64,000 bases of DNA from Cohaesibacter sp. ES.047 (GTDB lineage: Bacteria; Pseudomonadota; Alphaproteobacteria; Rhizobiales; Cohaesibacteraceae). The notes below the pieces were generated by a model. The model saw only the letters and a program-made list of their open reading frames with translations. It did not search any database and was not told where the DNA came from. Positions 26,634-36,036 of this stretch are shown here, piece after piece. The translations under genes and the position numbers were made by a program. Within the stretch, counting starts at the first letter, position 1. Every line of letters begins with the position of its first letter. The stretch is taken from contig NZ_LT907844.1 of NCBI RefSeq assembly GCF_900215505.1, forward strand, positions 2,824,501 through 2,888,500. Reading direction: 5' to 3'.

Positions 26634-28257
26634 GATGATGTCCTTTTGCTGCAGTGGCTTCGGCGTCTTGGCCAATGTTGGAATGAAAACGCTCCGGAGC
26701 GAGGCGTCGGGCTTGAACGAGATTCCGGGCGCCAAACAACGCCAGGAAGAGGGAAATGAAGGCTAGAATGGAGGGCAGAGTACGAGCCCAGAACATCCAC
26801 TCATCCTGATCGATCTTGAACTTGATGAGAGCTGTCTGGACACGCGAGATGTGGTCTTCGCTGACATGCCAACGCCCCACAGGCAGAACCAGATCGGTTT
26901 TCAGATCCTGCTGTATCGAGCGCACGCTCAGGGTTCTGGGGGATTGCAATCCACCATCGGAGAGGGTCATCGTCAGCGCATTTCGCCCAGAGGCATCGAG
27001 CAGAATGCCGTTGGTCGTCCAGACGGTTGCCTTGAGCGTGTGCACCCAACTGACATGATAGGGGCCGGGATAACGCGTCGGGTTGAGGCCGATGGGCTTG
27101 CGGCCGCCTGACAATTTGACGATTTCAGAATAGGTCAACTCTTGAGGCAAACCGGACGGCTCGCTTTTGTTGATGATATCCCACAACCGGGATGCCAGCC
27201 CGTCATGCTCACCGCGGGTGGCCTCAGACTGGGGGAGGGGCAGCGTCAGCTTGCCGGTGTTGTCGGGTCGTGCCAGAACCAGAGCGCCCTGATCCGAAAG
27301 GCTGGCGCTGGCGACATCAGCCTTGCGAACCATCACTCTTGCTGCGGTGTTCGGAAGTCGGATCGAAGGGGTTGGCGAGAGAAGGAAAAGCAATGCGGAA
27401 ACAGCAAGGCATAGCAGAGCAACAGCGATCTTGATCCGGCCTGCACCAACCAGACCCGGTCGATGGGATTGCGGCCAATAGATGAAGAGCGCAACAGGCA
27501 CCAGATAGAGACACCAGCCAAGTCCCTCGATCAGTCTGGGATCGGAAGGGATGCCCAGCATTCCTGTTATCAGCGCAGAGCGCATGGTCCCGGCTGCGAC
27601 AAGCCACGACAGATCGAGTATCTGTTGCTGGCCCGCATTGAGCCAACCAGCCTCATGCGCCGTTCGCAAGGTGGAAACACACAGGCCCGCGGCCACCAGA
27701 ATAAGAAAGGCACCCGTTATGCGGAAAAATCGGGAGAGATTGATTTTGACCCCACCGATATAGATGCCCCAACCAATCACGACTGACAGCAACAACCCCA
27801 GTGTTGCGCCGACTGCGGCCCAAGCTGCGGATTGCGCCACGGAAAAGGTCGCCAGAAGAAATACGCTGGTTTCAAAACCTTCTTTGAGGACTGCGAGGAA
27901 GGCCATGCTGGCCAGTGCGTAGGAGCCCGGTTTGGAAAGGGACGCGGCGGCCCTTGCTTCAAGCTCGCCTCTCATCGCGCCGCCTTGGCTGTTCATCCAC
28001 GCGATCATGCCAGTCACAAAGAAGATTGCGACGACGCCAATCAGCGTTTCCAGCGCCTCCTGCTGGGCTTGGGACAGGGCCTTTTCGACCATGTGCAGGC
28101 CTACGCCGACCAGAAGGGAAATCAAGATAGCCAACAGGACGCCAATCCACATCGGCCGCATGCTTTGATGATTTCGATTGAGGAAAGCCGCGATGATCCC
28201 AACGATAAGCGAGGCTTCCAACCCTTCACGCAGGCCAATGACGAGAGTAGCCAGCAT
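26623..28257 (-). CDS. efeU: FTR1-type iron permease EfeU with long C-terminal extension
   Basis: A 544-residue inner-membrane permease. The two REXXE-type iron motifs are LREGLEASLIVG near the N-terminus and LKEGFETSVFLL near residue 120-130. The first about 275 residues (seven membrane segments) are the standard EfeU. An additional about 230-residue, mainly soluble, region (about 285-495) and a last membrane helix (FWARTLPSILAFISLFLALFG) follow. The protein ends in a His-rich tail. The extension may be periplasmic. The ATG at 28257 has AAAGGACGC upstream. It is first gene of efeUOB. Confidence 0.9.
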   Translation of the reverse strand: MLATLVIGLREGLEASLIVGIIAAFLNRNHQSMRPMWIGVLLAILISLLVGVGLHMVEKALSQAQQEALETLIGVVAIFFVTGMIAWMNSQGGAMRGELEARAAASLSKPGSYALASMAFLAVLKEGFETSVFLLATFSVAQSAAWAAVGATLGLLLSVVIGWGIYIGGVKINLSRFFRITGAFLILVAAGLCVSTLRTAHEAGWLNAGQQQILDLSWLVAAGTMRSALITGMLGIPSDPRLIEGLGWCLYLVPVALFIYWPQSHRPGLVGAGRIKIAVALLCLAVSALLFLLSPTPSIRLPNTAARVMVRKADVASASLSDQGALVLARPDNTGKLTLPLPQSEATRGEHDGLASRLWDIINKSEPSGLPQELTYSEIVKLSGGRKPIGLNPTRYPGPYHVSWVHTLKATVWTTNGILLDASGRNALTMTLSDGGLQSPRTLSVRSIQQDLKTDLVLPVGRWHVSEDHISRVQTALIKFKIDQDEWMFWARTLPSILAFISLFLALFGARNLVQARRLAPERFHSNIGQDAEATAAKGHHHAA

Positions 28258-28412
28258 TTTGCGTCCTTTGTGACCAGACAAGTGGCTGACAGAAAGCGCA
28301 GCTCATCTGATCAGCGGTTAACACCCCAACCAACAAGACAAAGCCTCTCCGTTCCGCCTTCCGGGAAGGGAGGCAGTTGGGCACGTTCTGACAGTGCTGT
28401 TGGTTGTGAGTT

Positions 28413-28437
28413 ATTTATGAGTTACGTACTCATAAAT
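28413..28437 (-). promoter_or_regulatory. palindromic iron-responsive operator (IRO-box-like) before efeU
   Basis: ATTTATGAGT and ACTCATAAAT are perfect 10-bp inverted arms around TACGT. The centre reads TGA, nine bases, TCA, which fits the TGA-N9-TCA iron-responsive box bound by RirA in Rhizobiales. It lies about 155 bp upstream of efeU on its strand. RirA control is inference; a Fur-family protein such as Irr or Mur is the alternative. The rest of the gap up to 28906 shows no gene. Confidence 0.6.
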
Positions 28438-28906
28438 TAGGAAAGGGTGCCGCTCTGTCAATCTATATGATTTAGAACGCTTCTACGAACGAACGCCATC
28501 GGCGCATTTCTGGGAAAAAATGGCTGTTGAAATATGAGTAAGAGTTTCATATTTTCCGTCCCGATTTGCTGCCGAGTTGCTTAATGACCCCATCGTTCAG
28601 GAGATTGATGCAGAAGCGCCCCCAAATTTTCTGCCCGTCAGCAAGCAGAGGTCTACGGACCAAATCAGCAAAATTGGTTGGATGCGTATTCCAATTCCAT
28701 TCGGGCAATCGGCACCATGTTGCCGTTCGCGCCGTGGGCCGAGTTTCGCGCGCCCAGATGGCTTCTAGTGCGCGATTTGACACCTAAAACTATTCTGTTT
28801 CACCCAAAATATATTTAGAACTGTTGATATGTACGTTGGCATAATGTGGGAATTTGTCGCATATATGCCCGAATAAGGGAATCTGCGAATAGGAGAATGT
28901 GGGAAA

Positions 28907-29740
28907 ATGTGTGCAAATGTGAGAAATGAGAGCAAACGGACGGTATTCACCAAAATGCTGAAAGCAGACAGACTCAAGGAAATCGAACGCCACCTGAAAG
29001 AAGACGGAAGTATCGTCGTCTCAAAGCTCAGCGCGCAGTTTTCTGTCTCGGAGGAAACGATCCGCCGAGACTTGGACAGCCTGAGCCAAACCCTCTCGTT
29101 CAGGAGAGTGCATGGTGGCGCCTATCTCTTGAAGGGATCTGACAAAGAAGTCCCAGCCACGTTGCGGGAAACATTCTTTACAGCAGAGAAATGTCTCATC
29201 AGTCAGAAGGCAGTGGGCGACATTTCAAACGGCGACACAGTCATGCTCGACAGCAGCACAACCGCATTGTTTATCGCGCGTGAGCTGTTCAGGCAGAAAA
29301 AGAACGTCCTTCTTATCACCAACTCCCAAAAGATCATTTCTGAAGTTCCCGAAACAGGGGGTGTCGAGGCGATTTGCATTGGCGGACATCTCAGAAAAGA
29401 AACCTGGTCGTTTGTCGGCCCAGCTGCGTTCGACGCGCTTCGAGGGCTCGCGGCGGACATGGCATTTGTCAGTTGCACATCCATCCACCCGCAGTTCGCA
29501 ATGACGGACAACAACGAAGGTGAGGCCGCAATCCGCAGGCTCATGATCGAAAGATCCGGTCGATCGACGCTTGTTATCGACCATACCAAATTCGAAAAAC
29601 CTGCCACTCACAAAATCTGTGAGTTCGACGAGCTAGACGAGATCATTCTGGATTCTGCCGTCGCGGAAGATCTGCTGGAACCAATTCGACAAACCGGGCT
29701 TGGACTGCACGTCTGTTCTGACGCCAAGCCGGAAGAATAA
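28907..29740 (+). CDS. DeoR-family transcriptional regulator
   Basis: A DeoR-type sugar regulator of up to 277 residues. The N-terminal HTH is VSKLSAQFSVSEETIRRDLDSL and the DeoR sensor domain has DGDTVMLDSSTTALFIARELF-like NGDTVMLDSSTTALFIA, the IGGHLRKETWSFVGPAA stretch and the effector-binding pattern of sugar-phosphate binding regulators. An ATG at 28955 (MLKADRLKEIERHLKE) is an equally good start by homology. The upstream DNA holds repeated GGGAAtyTG-like words, possible operator half-sites. It heads the cluster to 38285. Confidence 0.85.
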   Translation: MCANVRNESKRTVFTKMLKADRLKEIERHLKEDGSIVVSKLSAQFSVSEETIRRDLDSLSQTLSFRRVHGGAYLLKGSDKEVPATLRETFFTAEKCLISQKAVGDISNGDTVMLDSSTTALFIARELFRQKKNVLLITNSQKIISEVPETGGVEAICIGGHLRKETWSFVGPAAFDALRGLAADMAFVSCTSIHPQFAMTDNNEGEAAIRRLMIERSGRSTLVIDHTKFEKPATHKICEFDELDEIILDSAVAEDLLEPIRQTGLGLHVCSDAKPEE

Positions 29741-29776
29741 GCCGCTCAACAAGCAACCGAAAAATCGAGAAACGCC

Positions 29777-30943
29777 ATGGAAGACTTCAATTTTTGCAGT
29801 AGAACGAAAATAGTTTTTGGTAGAGGAAAAGAGAATGAAGTCGGCCTTCAGGTGAAGCCATTCGCGGATAAGGTTCTCCTTCATTATGGTGGCGATTATC
29901 TGGAAAAGAATGGAATTCTCGATCGCATTGTTGGCTCTCTGAAAGCAAGCGGTGTTGAACCTGTCCTGTTTGATGGTGTGGTTCCCAATCCTAGATTGTC
30001 TGTTGTGAAGGAAGGCATCGCTCTTTGCCGCAAGGAAGGGATTGGCTTCATTCTCGCAATTGGTGGCGGTAGTGCCATTGACTCTTCCAAGGCCATCGCG
30101 CTCGGCGTGCCCTATGAAGGGGATGTGTGGGATTTCTATACCGGCAAGGCTGAGCCTGAAACGGCCCTGAAAGTCGGGACCATTCTGACCATTCCGGGCT
30201 CTGGTTCGGAAATGTCCGAAAGCAGCATCATCACCAATGAGGCTGATGATACCAAATACGGTATCGACAATGCCCTGATCGTGCCTGAATTCTCGATCCT
30301 CAATCCCGAGATGTGCTTCACCATTCCGCCATTCTTCATGGCCAGCGGGCTTGCAGATATTCTCTCGCATCAGTTCGAGCGTTACTTTACGCCAACAAAA
30401 TTCTGTCTGTTCAGTGACCATCTCCTCGAAGGGGCGATGCAGGCGGTTATTGCCCTTGCTCCAAAGATCCTTGAGGCGCCGCAAAACTACGATTATTGCG
30501 CTGAATTTATGTGGCTGGCCACAATTTCTCACAATGGGGTTCTGGACGCCGGTCGACAGTCAGATTGGGCTTCGCACCGGATCGAACACGAGATTAGTGC
30601 CCTTTACGATATCACGCATGGTGCGGGGATGGCGATCATCTTCCCTGCATGGATGAAGCATGTGAAGTCCACCGATCTGGATCGTTTTGCGCGCCTTGGC
30701 ACCAGAGTATTCGGAATTGATCCAAACGGTCGGAGCAAGGATGAAATCGCTGATCTGACCATCAAGGCCGTAGCAGATTTCTTTGCTTCCCTGAATCTGA
30801 AGATCTCGTTGGCCGATGCAAAAGTGCCAACGGACAGATTTGATGAAATGGCATCCAAGGCATTGGGCCGCAGCGATGCGATCGGCCGTTTCAGGAAGCT
30901 CGCTCACGACGACATTGTCGCGATACTCAAGCTGGCCGTCTAG
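29777..30943 (+). CDS. iron-containing alcohol dehydrogenase (BdhA/YqhD-like)
   Basis: A group III NAD(P)H-dependent alcohol dehydrogenase of 388 residues. GGGSAIDSSKAIALG binds the cofactor. Metal ligands are Asp and His in GLADILSHQFERYF and the His pair in ASHRIEHEISALYDITHGAGMAI. It probably reduces an aldehyde. In this cluster the natural substrate would be methylthioacetaldehyde or acetaldehyde formed by the aldolase at 37.7 kb, as in the DHAP shunt. It starts 37 bp after the regulator. Confidence 0.88.
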   Translation: MEDFNFCSRTKIVFGRGKENEVGLQVKPFADKVLLHYGGDYLEKNGILDRIVGSLKASGVEPVLFDGVVPNPRLSVVKEGIALCRKEGIGFILAIGGGSAIDSSKAIALGVPYEGDVWDFYTGKAEPETALKVGTILTIPGSGSEMSESSIITNEADDTKYGIDNALIVPEFSILNPEMCFTIPPFFMASGLADILSHQFERYFTPTKFCLFSDHLLEGAMQAVIALAPKILEAPQNYDYCAEFMWLATISHNGVLDAGRQSDWASHRIEHEISALYDITHGAGMAIIFPAWMKHVKSTDLDRFARLGTRVFGIDPNGRSKDEIADLTIKAVADFFASLNLKISLADAKVPTDRFDEMASKALGRSDAIGRFRKLAHDDIVAILKLAV

Positions 30944-31115
30944 GCACCAGACTTGGAAATCTCTGTGAAACTTTAGCGAATAGAACCGCTGAAAGGCAGG
31001 CCAGAATCCCCGGTGAATCAATTCCGAACTCAAAAATAAATCAATAACCACGCACGTTTCGTCTCAAAGACAATTGTGCGTGGTGACCAAAATGGACGTG
31101 TCTTGGGAGGAAATC

Positions 31116-32429
31116 ATGACACCAAAATCCAATGCCAAGGGGCTACTGCCTCTGCTGTTTTTCTTGGTAATCTACATCTTTACCGGTGTTGCGACCGGCA
31201 ACTTTGGCGCGATGCCTTTGTTGGTTGGGTTCATGGCTGCATTCGGTGTGGCTCTTTGCCTGGACCGTCTGGATAAAAAAACCAGTTTTGATGAAAAAGT
31301 CATGCTGTTCTCAAAGGCTGGTGGCGAGGAAACCATCATTCTGATGGTCGTTATTTTCCTGTTGGCTGGCGCATTCTACTCCGTAGCCGATGCCATGGGG
31401 GCGGTGAGTTCAATCGTCAATCTTGGTTTGTCGGCCATGCCAAGCAATATGATCTTGCCGGGCCTGTTTCTGATTGGCTGTGTGTTGTCCTTCTCAATGG
31501 GGACATCCATGGGAACGGTGACGGCACTCGCCCCGATCGGCGTGGGGATTGTGGAGCAGACAGGTGCCAATATGCCGCTGGTCATGGCTACCGTTATCGG
31601 CGGGGCGATGTTTGGTGACAACCTGTCCTTTATCTCGGACACGACCATCGCGGCCGTGAAAACGCAGGACGTAAGCCTGCGCGGTAAGTTCAAGATGAAT
31701 GGTCTTATCGTCCTACCCGCTGTTATCTGTACTGTTATCATTCTGGCAATGATTCCAATATCTTCAGGCGTATCTGTTGAATCCGGATCTTACAGCCTCG
31801 TCAACATCATACCCTATGCAGCAATTATCATCACGGCTTTGATCGGATGGAATGTCATGGCTGTGCTGGGGATCGGCATTGGACTGGGTGTTGCGGTTGG
31901 CCTGTTCAATGGCAGTTTCAATCTGGTTGAAATGCTCGACGTTCTTCAGCGCGGCATGGGCTGGATGGAAAATCTGGCGATCATCGCCGTTGTCGTTGGT
32001 GGTCTCGTTGGGCTGATGAAATACTACGGCGGGATCGACTACCTTCTGAAAACAGTAACGAGCATGGTCAAAGGCAAGATCGGCGGCCAGTTCGGCATTG
32101 GTGCTCTTGTGTCCTTGATCACGGTCTCCACGACCAACAACACCATCTCTATTCTGGCCGCGGGCCCTCTGGCAAAGGACATCTCTGCGGAATATGAGAT
32201 CGATCCAACGAAAACGGCGGCATTGCTTGATATCTTTGCGGCTGGCTTTCAGGGGCTCTTGCCTTATGGCGGGCAGTTGCTTCTGGCTGCAGGTCTGGCG
32301 AAAATTTCACCGGTCGAGATCATGCCTTACGGCATCTATCAGATCCTGATGATCGTCTTTGCAAGCCTTGCAATTTTCCTTGGCAATTCAGCACCCAAAA
32401 TCAAGCCGACACCGGCTGCTGGTGCCTAG
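31116..32429 (+). CDS. NhaC-like carrier (ion transporter superfamily)
   Basis: A 437-residue membrane protein with about 11-12 hydrophobic helices and the NhaC/DcuC-type fold. Marks are LFLIGCVLSFSMGTSMGTVTALAPIGVGI, GGAMFGDNLSFISDTTIAAV and STTNNTISILAAGPLAKDI. The ATG at 31116 is chosen for the GGGAGGAAAT site 4-13 bases upstream. Annotation transfer gives Na+/H+ antiporter, but position inside a catabolic cluster points to uptake of a sugar or nucleoside-derived substrate. This is inference. Confidence 0.8.
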   Translation: MTPKSNAKGLLPLLFFLVIYIFTGVATGNFGAMPLLVGFMAAFGVALCLDRLDKKTSFDEKVMLFSKAGGEETIILMVVIFLLAGAFYSVADAMGAVSSIVNLGLSAMPSNMILPGLFLIGCVLSFSMGTSMGTVTALAPIGVGIVEQTGANMPLVMATVIGGAMFGDNLSFISDTTIAAVKTQDVSLRGKFKMNGLIVLPAVICTVIILAMIPISSGVSVESGSYSLVNIIPYAAIIITALIGWNVMAVLGIGIGLGVAVGLFNGSFNLVEMLDVLQRGMGWMENLAIIAVVVGGLVGLMKYYGGIDYLLKTVTSMVKGKIGGQFGIGALVSLITVSTTNNTISILAAGPLAKDISAEYEIDPTKTAALLDIFAAGFQGLLPYGGQLLLAAGLAKISPVEIMPYGIYQILMIVFASLAIFLGNSAPKIKPTPAAGA

Positions 32430-32451
32430 ACGACTGAACGTCTTAAGAAAA

Positions 32452-32489
32452 AAGGACGCGGCTTTGAGACTAATAACTCCCGCGTCCTT
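32452..32489 (+). promoter_or_regulatory. hairpin between the carrier and mtnA
   Basis: AAGGACGCGG (32452-32461) and CCGCGTCCTT (32480-32489) form a 10-bp perfect stem with an 18-base loop. The TCCTTCC tail is not a clean T run. It lies 23 bp past the carrier stop and 69 bp before mtnA, and may reduce read-through or stabilise the upstream mRNA. Confidence 0.5.
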
Positions 32490-32557
32490 CCCCGCCTACA
32501 GGATTTTAAATCCCGCAATTTGCGTGATCGCTTCAAGTTTGCAGAAAGGAGTTCGTC

Positions 32558-33610
32558 TTGGAAAGACAAGATAAAGACCTCGGTTTCCTTTTGCGTTTTG
32601 AAAATGTTGCTTGGTACGAAAATGGATCCGTCCGTATTCTAGACCGGCGCGTTTACCCCAGAAAAATCGAATTTGTCGAATGCGTCAGGCACGAAGAGGT
32701 TGCCCAGGCGATTGCCGACATGGTGACCCAAAGCGCAGGGCCCTACACCGCAGCCAGCATGGGGATGGCCCTTGCCTGCCATGAGGTTCGTGGCCGACCA
32801 CAAGCCGAGCAACTAAGCCACCTGAAAAAGGCGGCCTATACGCTCTCCCATGCGCGCCCAACCACCGTCAATCGGATGACGCTCATAACGGGAGGCTGTC
32901 TCGACGTTGCCAGAACGGCCTTGGAAGAGGGCAGGGCGGCAGATCAGGCCGTGCTCGACCACACGATTGATTCAATGAACCGGCGCTATGCCAAGATCAG
33001 TCAGGTGGCCGAGTATCTGGTTTCTCTGTGGCCTCAGAATGGCACAGTAATGACCCAGTGCTATGGCGAAACAATCGTTGGCACGATGCTGCGGGAGGCT
33101 CGCAACAAGGGCAAGAATGTCAAACTCTTCTGCCCTGAGACCCGTCCTTTCCTTCAAGGGGCGCGGCTGACTGCAAGCGTTGCGAATGATCAGGGCGTTG
33201 ATGTGACGGTGATCACCGACAACATGCCGGCCACGGTCATGGCAACCAAGGGCATTGATGTCTTTACATCCGCCGCCGACAGCATTTGCAGAGACGGCCA
33301 TATCGTCAACAAGGTTGGTACGCTGCAGATTGCCATCGTCGCCCATCATTTCGGCGTTCCCTATTTCGTCACGGGCATTCCTGACAAAGAACTGCTCACC
33401 ATAAACGATGTCCGAATAGAAGAACGTGATCCTACCGAGGCCCTGAGCTTCAATGGCGTCAAGAATACCGCTGACGGCGTGAAGGGCTTTTATCCGGCCT
33501 TTGACGTGACGCCAGCAGGGCTCGTCAGTGCGGTTATCACGGACAAGGGGCCGTTCGCTCCTCAGGATCTGAACCGCTACTTCAGCCTTTCCGATACCGC
33601 TTACTGGTAA
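32558..33610 (+). CDS. mtnA: S-methyl-5-thioribose-1-phosphate isomerase-like protein (MtnA/eIF2B family)
   Basis: A 350-residue aldose-phosphate isomerase of the MtnA family. TTG start with AAAGGAG 9-15 bases upstream. The catalytic Cys168 is in MTQCYGETIVG and Asp241 in AADSICRDGHIVNKVGTLQIA, the pair known from Bacillus MtnA (Cys160, Asp240). HLKKAAYTLSHARPTTVNRM is the substrate-binding strand. It would convert methylthioribose-1-phosphate, or 5-deoxyribose-1-phosphate, to the ribulose form. GETI in place of the usual GxLAT motif suggests a divergent branch. Confidence 0.87.
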   Translation: MERQDKDLGFLLRFENVAWYENGSVRILDRRVYPRKIEFVECVRHEEVAQAIADMVTQSAGPYTAASMGMALACHEVRGRPQAEQLSHLKKAAYTLSHARPTTVNRMTLITGGCLDVARTALEEGRAADQAVLDHTIDSMNRRYAKISQVAEYLVSLWPQNGTVMTQCYGETIVGTMLREARNKGKNVKLFCPETRPFLQGARLTASVANDQGVDVTVITDNMPATVMATKGIDVFTSAADSICRDGHIVNKVGTLQIAIVAHHFGVPYFVTGIPDKELLTINDVRIEERDPTEALSFNGVKNTADGVKGFYPAFDVTPAGLVSAVITDKGPFAPQDLNRYFSLSDTAYW

Positions 33611-33652
33611 TCAAATTTCTCGCAAGCTCATCTTTGAAAAGAAGAAGACGCA

Positions 33653-34867
33653 ATGACCAAGTTCGAAACCCATTTCAAAATGACCGACACCGACGCCATA
33701 GAATATGCCCGGACACAGTTGGATTATTTTGATGAAGATGCGCAGCTCACCTCCAGCATGATTGCTGACGGCAATATCAATTATGTTTTTCGTGTCGTCG
33801 ATGAGAAGAGCGGCAAGTCCCTCGTGCTCAAGCACGCCGACGTGTTGCTCCGTTCATCCGGGCGCCCGCTGGATGTGTCCAGAAGCCGGATCGAGGCCCG
33901 GATTCTCGACATTCAATCGAAGCTGGCCCCTGATCTTGTGCCGCGGGTCTTGAAATATGATGAGACCATGTGTGTTCTGGTCATGGAGGATATCTCTGAA
34001 TTCAAAAATCTGCGCTATGAGCTGCTCAAGCGGATTACCTTTCCGCATCTGGCCGAAAACATCAGCACTTTCATGGTGGATACGATGGTCCCCACCACGG
34101 ACCTGGTGATGAATTCAGGTGAGAAGAAACGCCTCTCTGCGCAGTTTGTGAATGTCGATCTGTGCGATATTTCCGAGGATCTTGTCTTTACCGAGCCATA
34201 TATCGATTACAAGAGCCGGAACATCATTTCCGTTGGCAATGAGCAGTTTGTTCAAGAGCATCTTTATGACGATGAAGCCCTGCTTTTGGACGTCGGCAAA
34301 CTGAAGAACAATTTCAAGAACAACGCGCAAGCTCTCATTCACGGCGATCTTCATTCCGGTTCGATTTTCTGCAATCAGGCGGGGACCAAGGTCATTGATC
34401 CCGAGTTCGCGTTCTTTGGCCCCATTGGATACGACTTGGGCAATGTGCTGGCGCATCTGGTGTTCGCATGGGCGAATGCAGAAGCAACCGAGGCTGATCA
34501 GGCCATCCGCCAGACCTTTGCTGCTTGGTCGTCCCAGACGATCACAGACATCATCAACCTCTTTACCGCCAAGTTCATGGCTTCGCTCGAGAAGAACGTG
34601 GTTGAACCAACGGCCCGCTCGTCCGCCTTCAGGGAATGGTACACGGCGTCTGTTCTTCGGGATGCTGCCGCGAGCATGGGTATGGAGATCATCAGGCGCG
34701 TTGTGGGTGACACCAAGGTTCTCGACCTCACCTCGATCGGGGAAGGCGAGATCCGCCTTACTGCCGAACGGTCACTGATACGCATCGGAAAAGACCTGAT
34801 CCTGCAAAAGAATTTGTCAAAAGCCACCGAGCTCTGCCGCGAGCAACTGGCAAGCTTGCGCGTTTGA
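33653..34867 (+). CDS. mtnK: S-methyl-5-thioribose kinase
   Basis: A 404-residue kinase of the MtnK/aminoglycoside phosphotransferase fold. ATP-binding Lys in SLVLKHADVLLR, hinge MEDISEFKNLR, catalytic loop HGDLHSGSIFCN (His230, Asp232) and metal Asp in IDPEFAFFGPIGYDLGNVLAHL are all present. It phosphorylates C1 of 5-methylthioribose, and 5-deoxyribose in some bacteria. No other methionine-salvage genes (mtnB, mtnC, mtnD, mtnW) are in the window, which points to a carbon-recovery shunt. A strong hairpin follows the stop. Confidence 0.92.
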   Translation: MTKFETHFKMTDTDAIEYARTQLDYFDEDAQLTSSMIADGNINYVFRVVDEKSGKSLVLKHADVLLRSSGRPLDVSRSRIEARILDIQSKLAPDLVPRVLKYDETMCVLVMEDISEFKNLRYELLKRITFPHLAENISTFMVDTMVPTTDLVMNSGEKKRLSAQFVNVDLCDISEDLVFTEPYIDYKSRNIISVGNEQFVQEHLYDDEALLLDVGKLKNNFKNNAQALIHGDLHSGSIFCNQAGTKVIDPEFAFFGPIGYDLGNVLAHLVFAWANAEATEADQAIRQTFAAWSSQTITDIINLFTAKFMASLEKNVVEPTARSSAFREWYTASVLRDAAASMGMEIIRRVVGDTKVLDLTSIGEGEIRLTAERSLIRIGKDLILQKNLSKATELCREQLASLRV

Positions 34868-34873
34868 GACGGC

Positions 34874-34905
34874 CTCTCCGGGGCGGTGCTTTCGGCCCCG
34901 GAGAG
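34874..34905 (+). promoter_or_regulatory. GC-rich hairpin after mtnK
   Basis: CTCTCCGGGGC (34874-34884) pairs perfectly with GCCCCGGAGAG (34895-34905) around a 10-base loop. No T run follows. It lies 6 bp after the mtnK stop, before the dehydrogenase gene. An mRNA-stabilising or partial-stop role is likely; it may separate the mtnA-mtnK part from the later genes. Confidence 0.55.
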
Positions 34906-34941
34906 CGTCACTGCATGCTTGTGTTTTAGGGAATGAAAAAA

Positions 34942-35976
34942 ATGAGACGCGTATTACTGGTTTGCGAGTTGGAAGAAGACGGGAAAGAGTATCTTTCCAA
35001 GAACTACGATCTGCTGATGGCAGGGGCGGCGACGGGAGAATGCGATGAGCTGACCGAGGTTGCTCTTGCTGAGTTGATGGCATCTCACCAACCCCACATC
35101 TTGTTGGTGAATTCATCACCGGCAACAGCACGGGTGCTGGCTGCGTCAGACTGTCTCGAGCTGGTCATATGTGCGCGTGGAACGCCTAACAATGTGGATC
35201 TGAACTACTGCAGAGACAAGGGATTGCTTCTTTGCAGCACGCCTTCCAGAAATGCCAATTCTGTCGCGGAATTCACGATCGGGCTGATGATGGCAGCAAC
35301 GAGACAGATCCCGCAATCCATGGAAGCAATCAGGGATCACACGATTGTCCTTGAGGGAGATCCTCTTGACGGCGGCAGCAAGGATGTAACCTGGATCCAC
35401 TCGGATCTGCCCTACATCCCCTATGAGCGTTACAATTCGCTGGAGATCGCCGGGGCCACGCTGGGACTTGTCGGGCTTGGCTTTATCGGTGGCCTTGTGG
35501 CGGAAAAGGCCAAGGCCCTTGGTATGGAAATACTGGTCTATGACCCGTACCAGAACAAGGAAGCGTTGGCATCAAAGGGCTACAGGCTCGTTGAATTTCA
35601 GGAGCTTATCGAAGGCTCCGATGTGATCAGCCTGCACGCAAAGGAAACCGAGCAGACCCGGCATATCATCAACACCGAAGTTTTCAAAACCATGAAGCCC
35701 TCGGCCTACCTGATCAATACGGCCCGCGGGTCACTGGTCAATTACGATGATCTGAGGCAGGCGCTCAAAAGCAGGCAGATTGCCGGCGCTGCAGTCGATG
35801 TCTTTCCCTATGAGCCACTGCGGTCCAATGATCCGCTTATCAATACCCCCAACCTCACGATGACCCCGCACATCGCAGGCGCCAGCCGCAATGTGGTTCA
35901 GCATCACACGCGTATGGTCATGCGCTCGATCCACGATTTTGAAAATGGTGAAAAGCCGAAGTTCGCGGTCTTCTGA
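34942..35976 (+). CDS. D-isomer-specific 2-hydroxyacid dehydrogenase
   Basis: A 344-residue NAD-dependent dehydrogenase of the SerA/phosphoglycerate dehydrogenase-like type without an ACT domain. NAD motif GLVGLGFIGGLVAEKAKALGMEILVYDPY, catalytic Arg in INTARGSLVNYDDL, Glu in PYEPL and His in TPHIAGASRN are present. The ATG at 34942 is spaced better from AGGGA than the in-frame ATG at 34933. Its substrate is unknown. It might oxidise or reduce a 2-hydroxy acid made from the sugar backbone. It is not part of the known DHAP shunt. Confidence 0.85.
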   Translation: MRRVLLVCELEEDGKEYLSKNYDLLMAGAATGECDELTEVALAELMASHQPHILLVNSSPATARVLAASDCLELVICARGTPNNVDLNYCRDKGLLLCSTPSRNANSVAEFTIGLMMAATRQIPQSMEAIRDHTIVLEGDPLDGGSKDVTWIHSDLPYIPYERYNSLEIAGATLGLVGLGFIGGLVAEKAKALGMEILVYDPYQNKEALASKGYRLVEFQELIEGSDVISLHAKETEQTRHIINTEVFKTMKPSAYLINTARGSLVNYDDLRQALKSRQIAGAAVDVFPYEPLRSNDPLINTPNLTMTPHIAGASRNVVQHHTRMVMRSIHDFENGEKPKFAVF

Positions 35977-36036
35977 AAAATCGAAGGCGGCAGGGAACGG
36001 AAAAACAATCGCAACGAGAATGACTGGGTCAGGACA

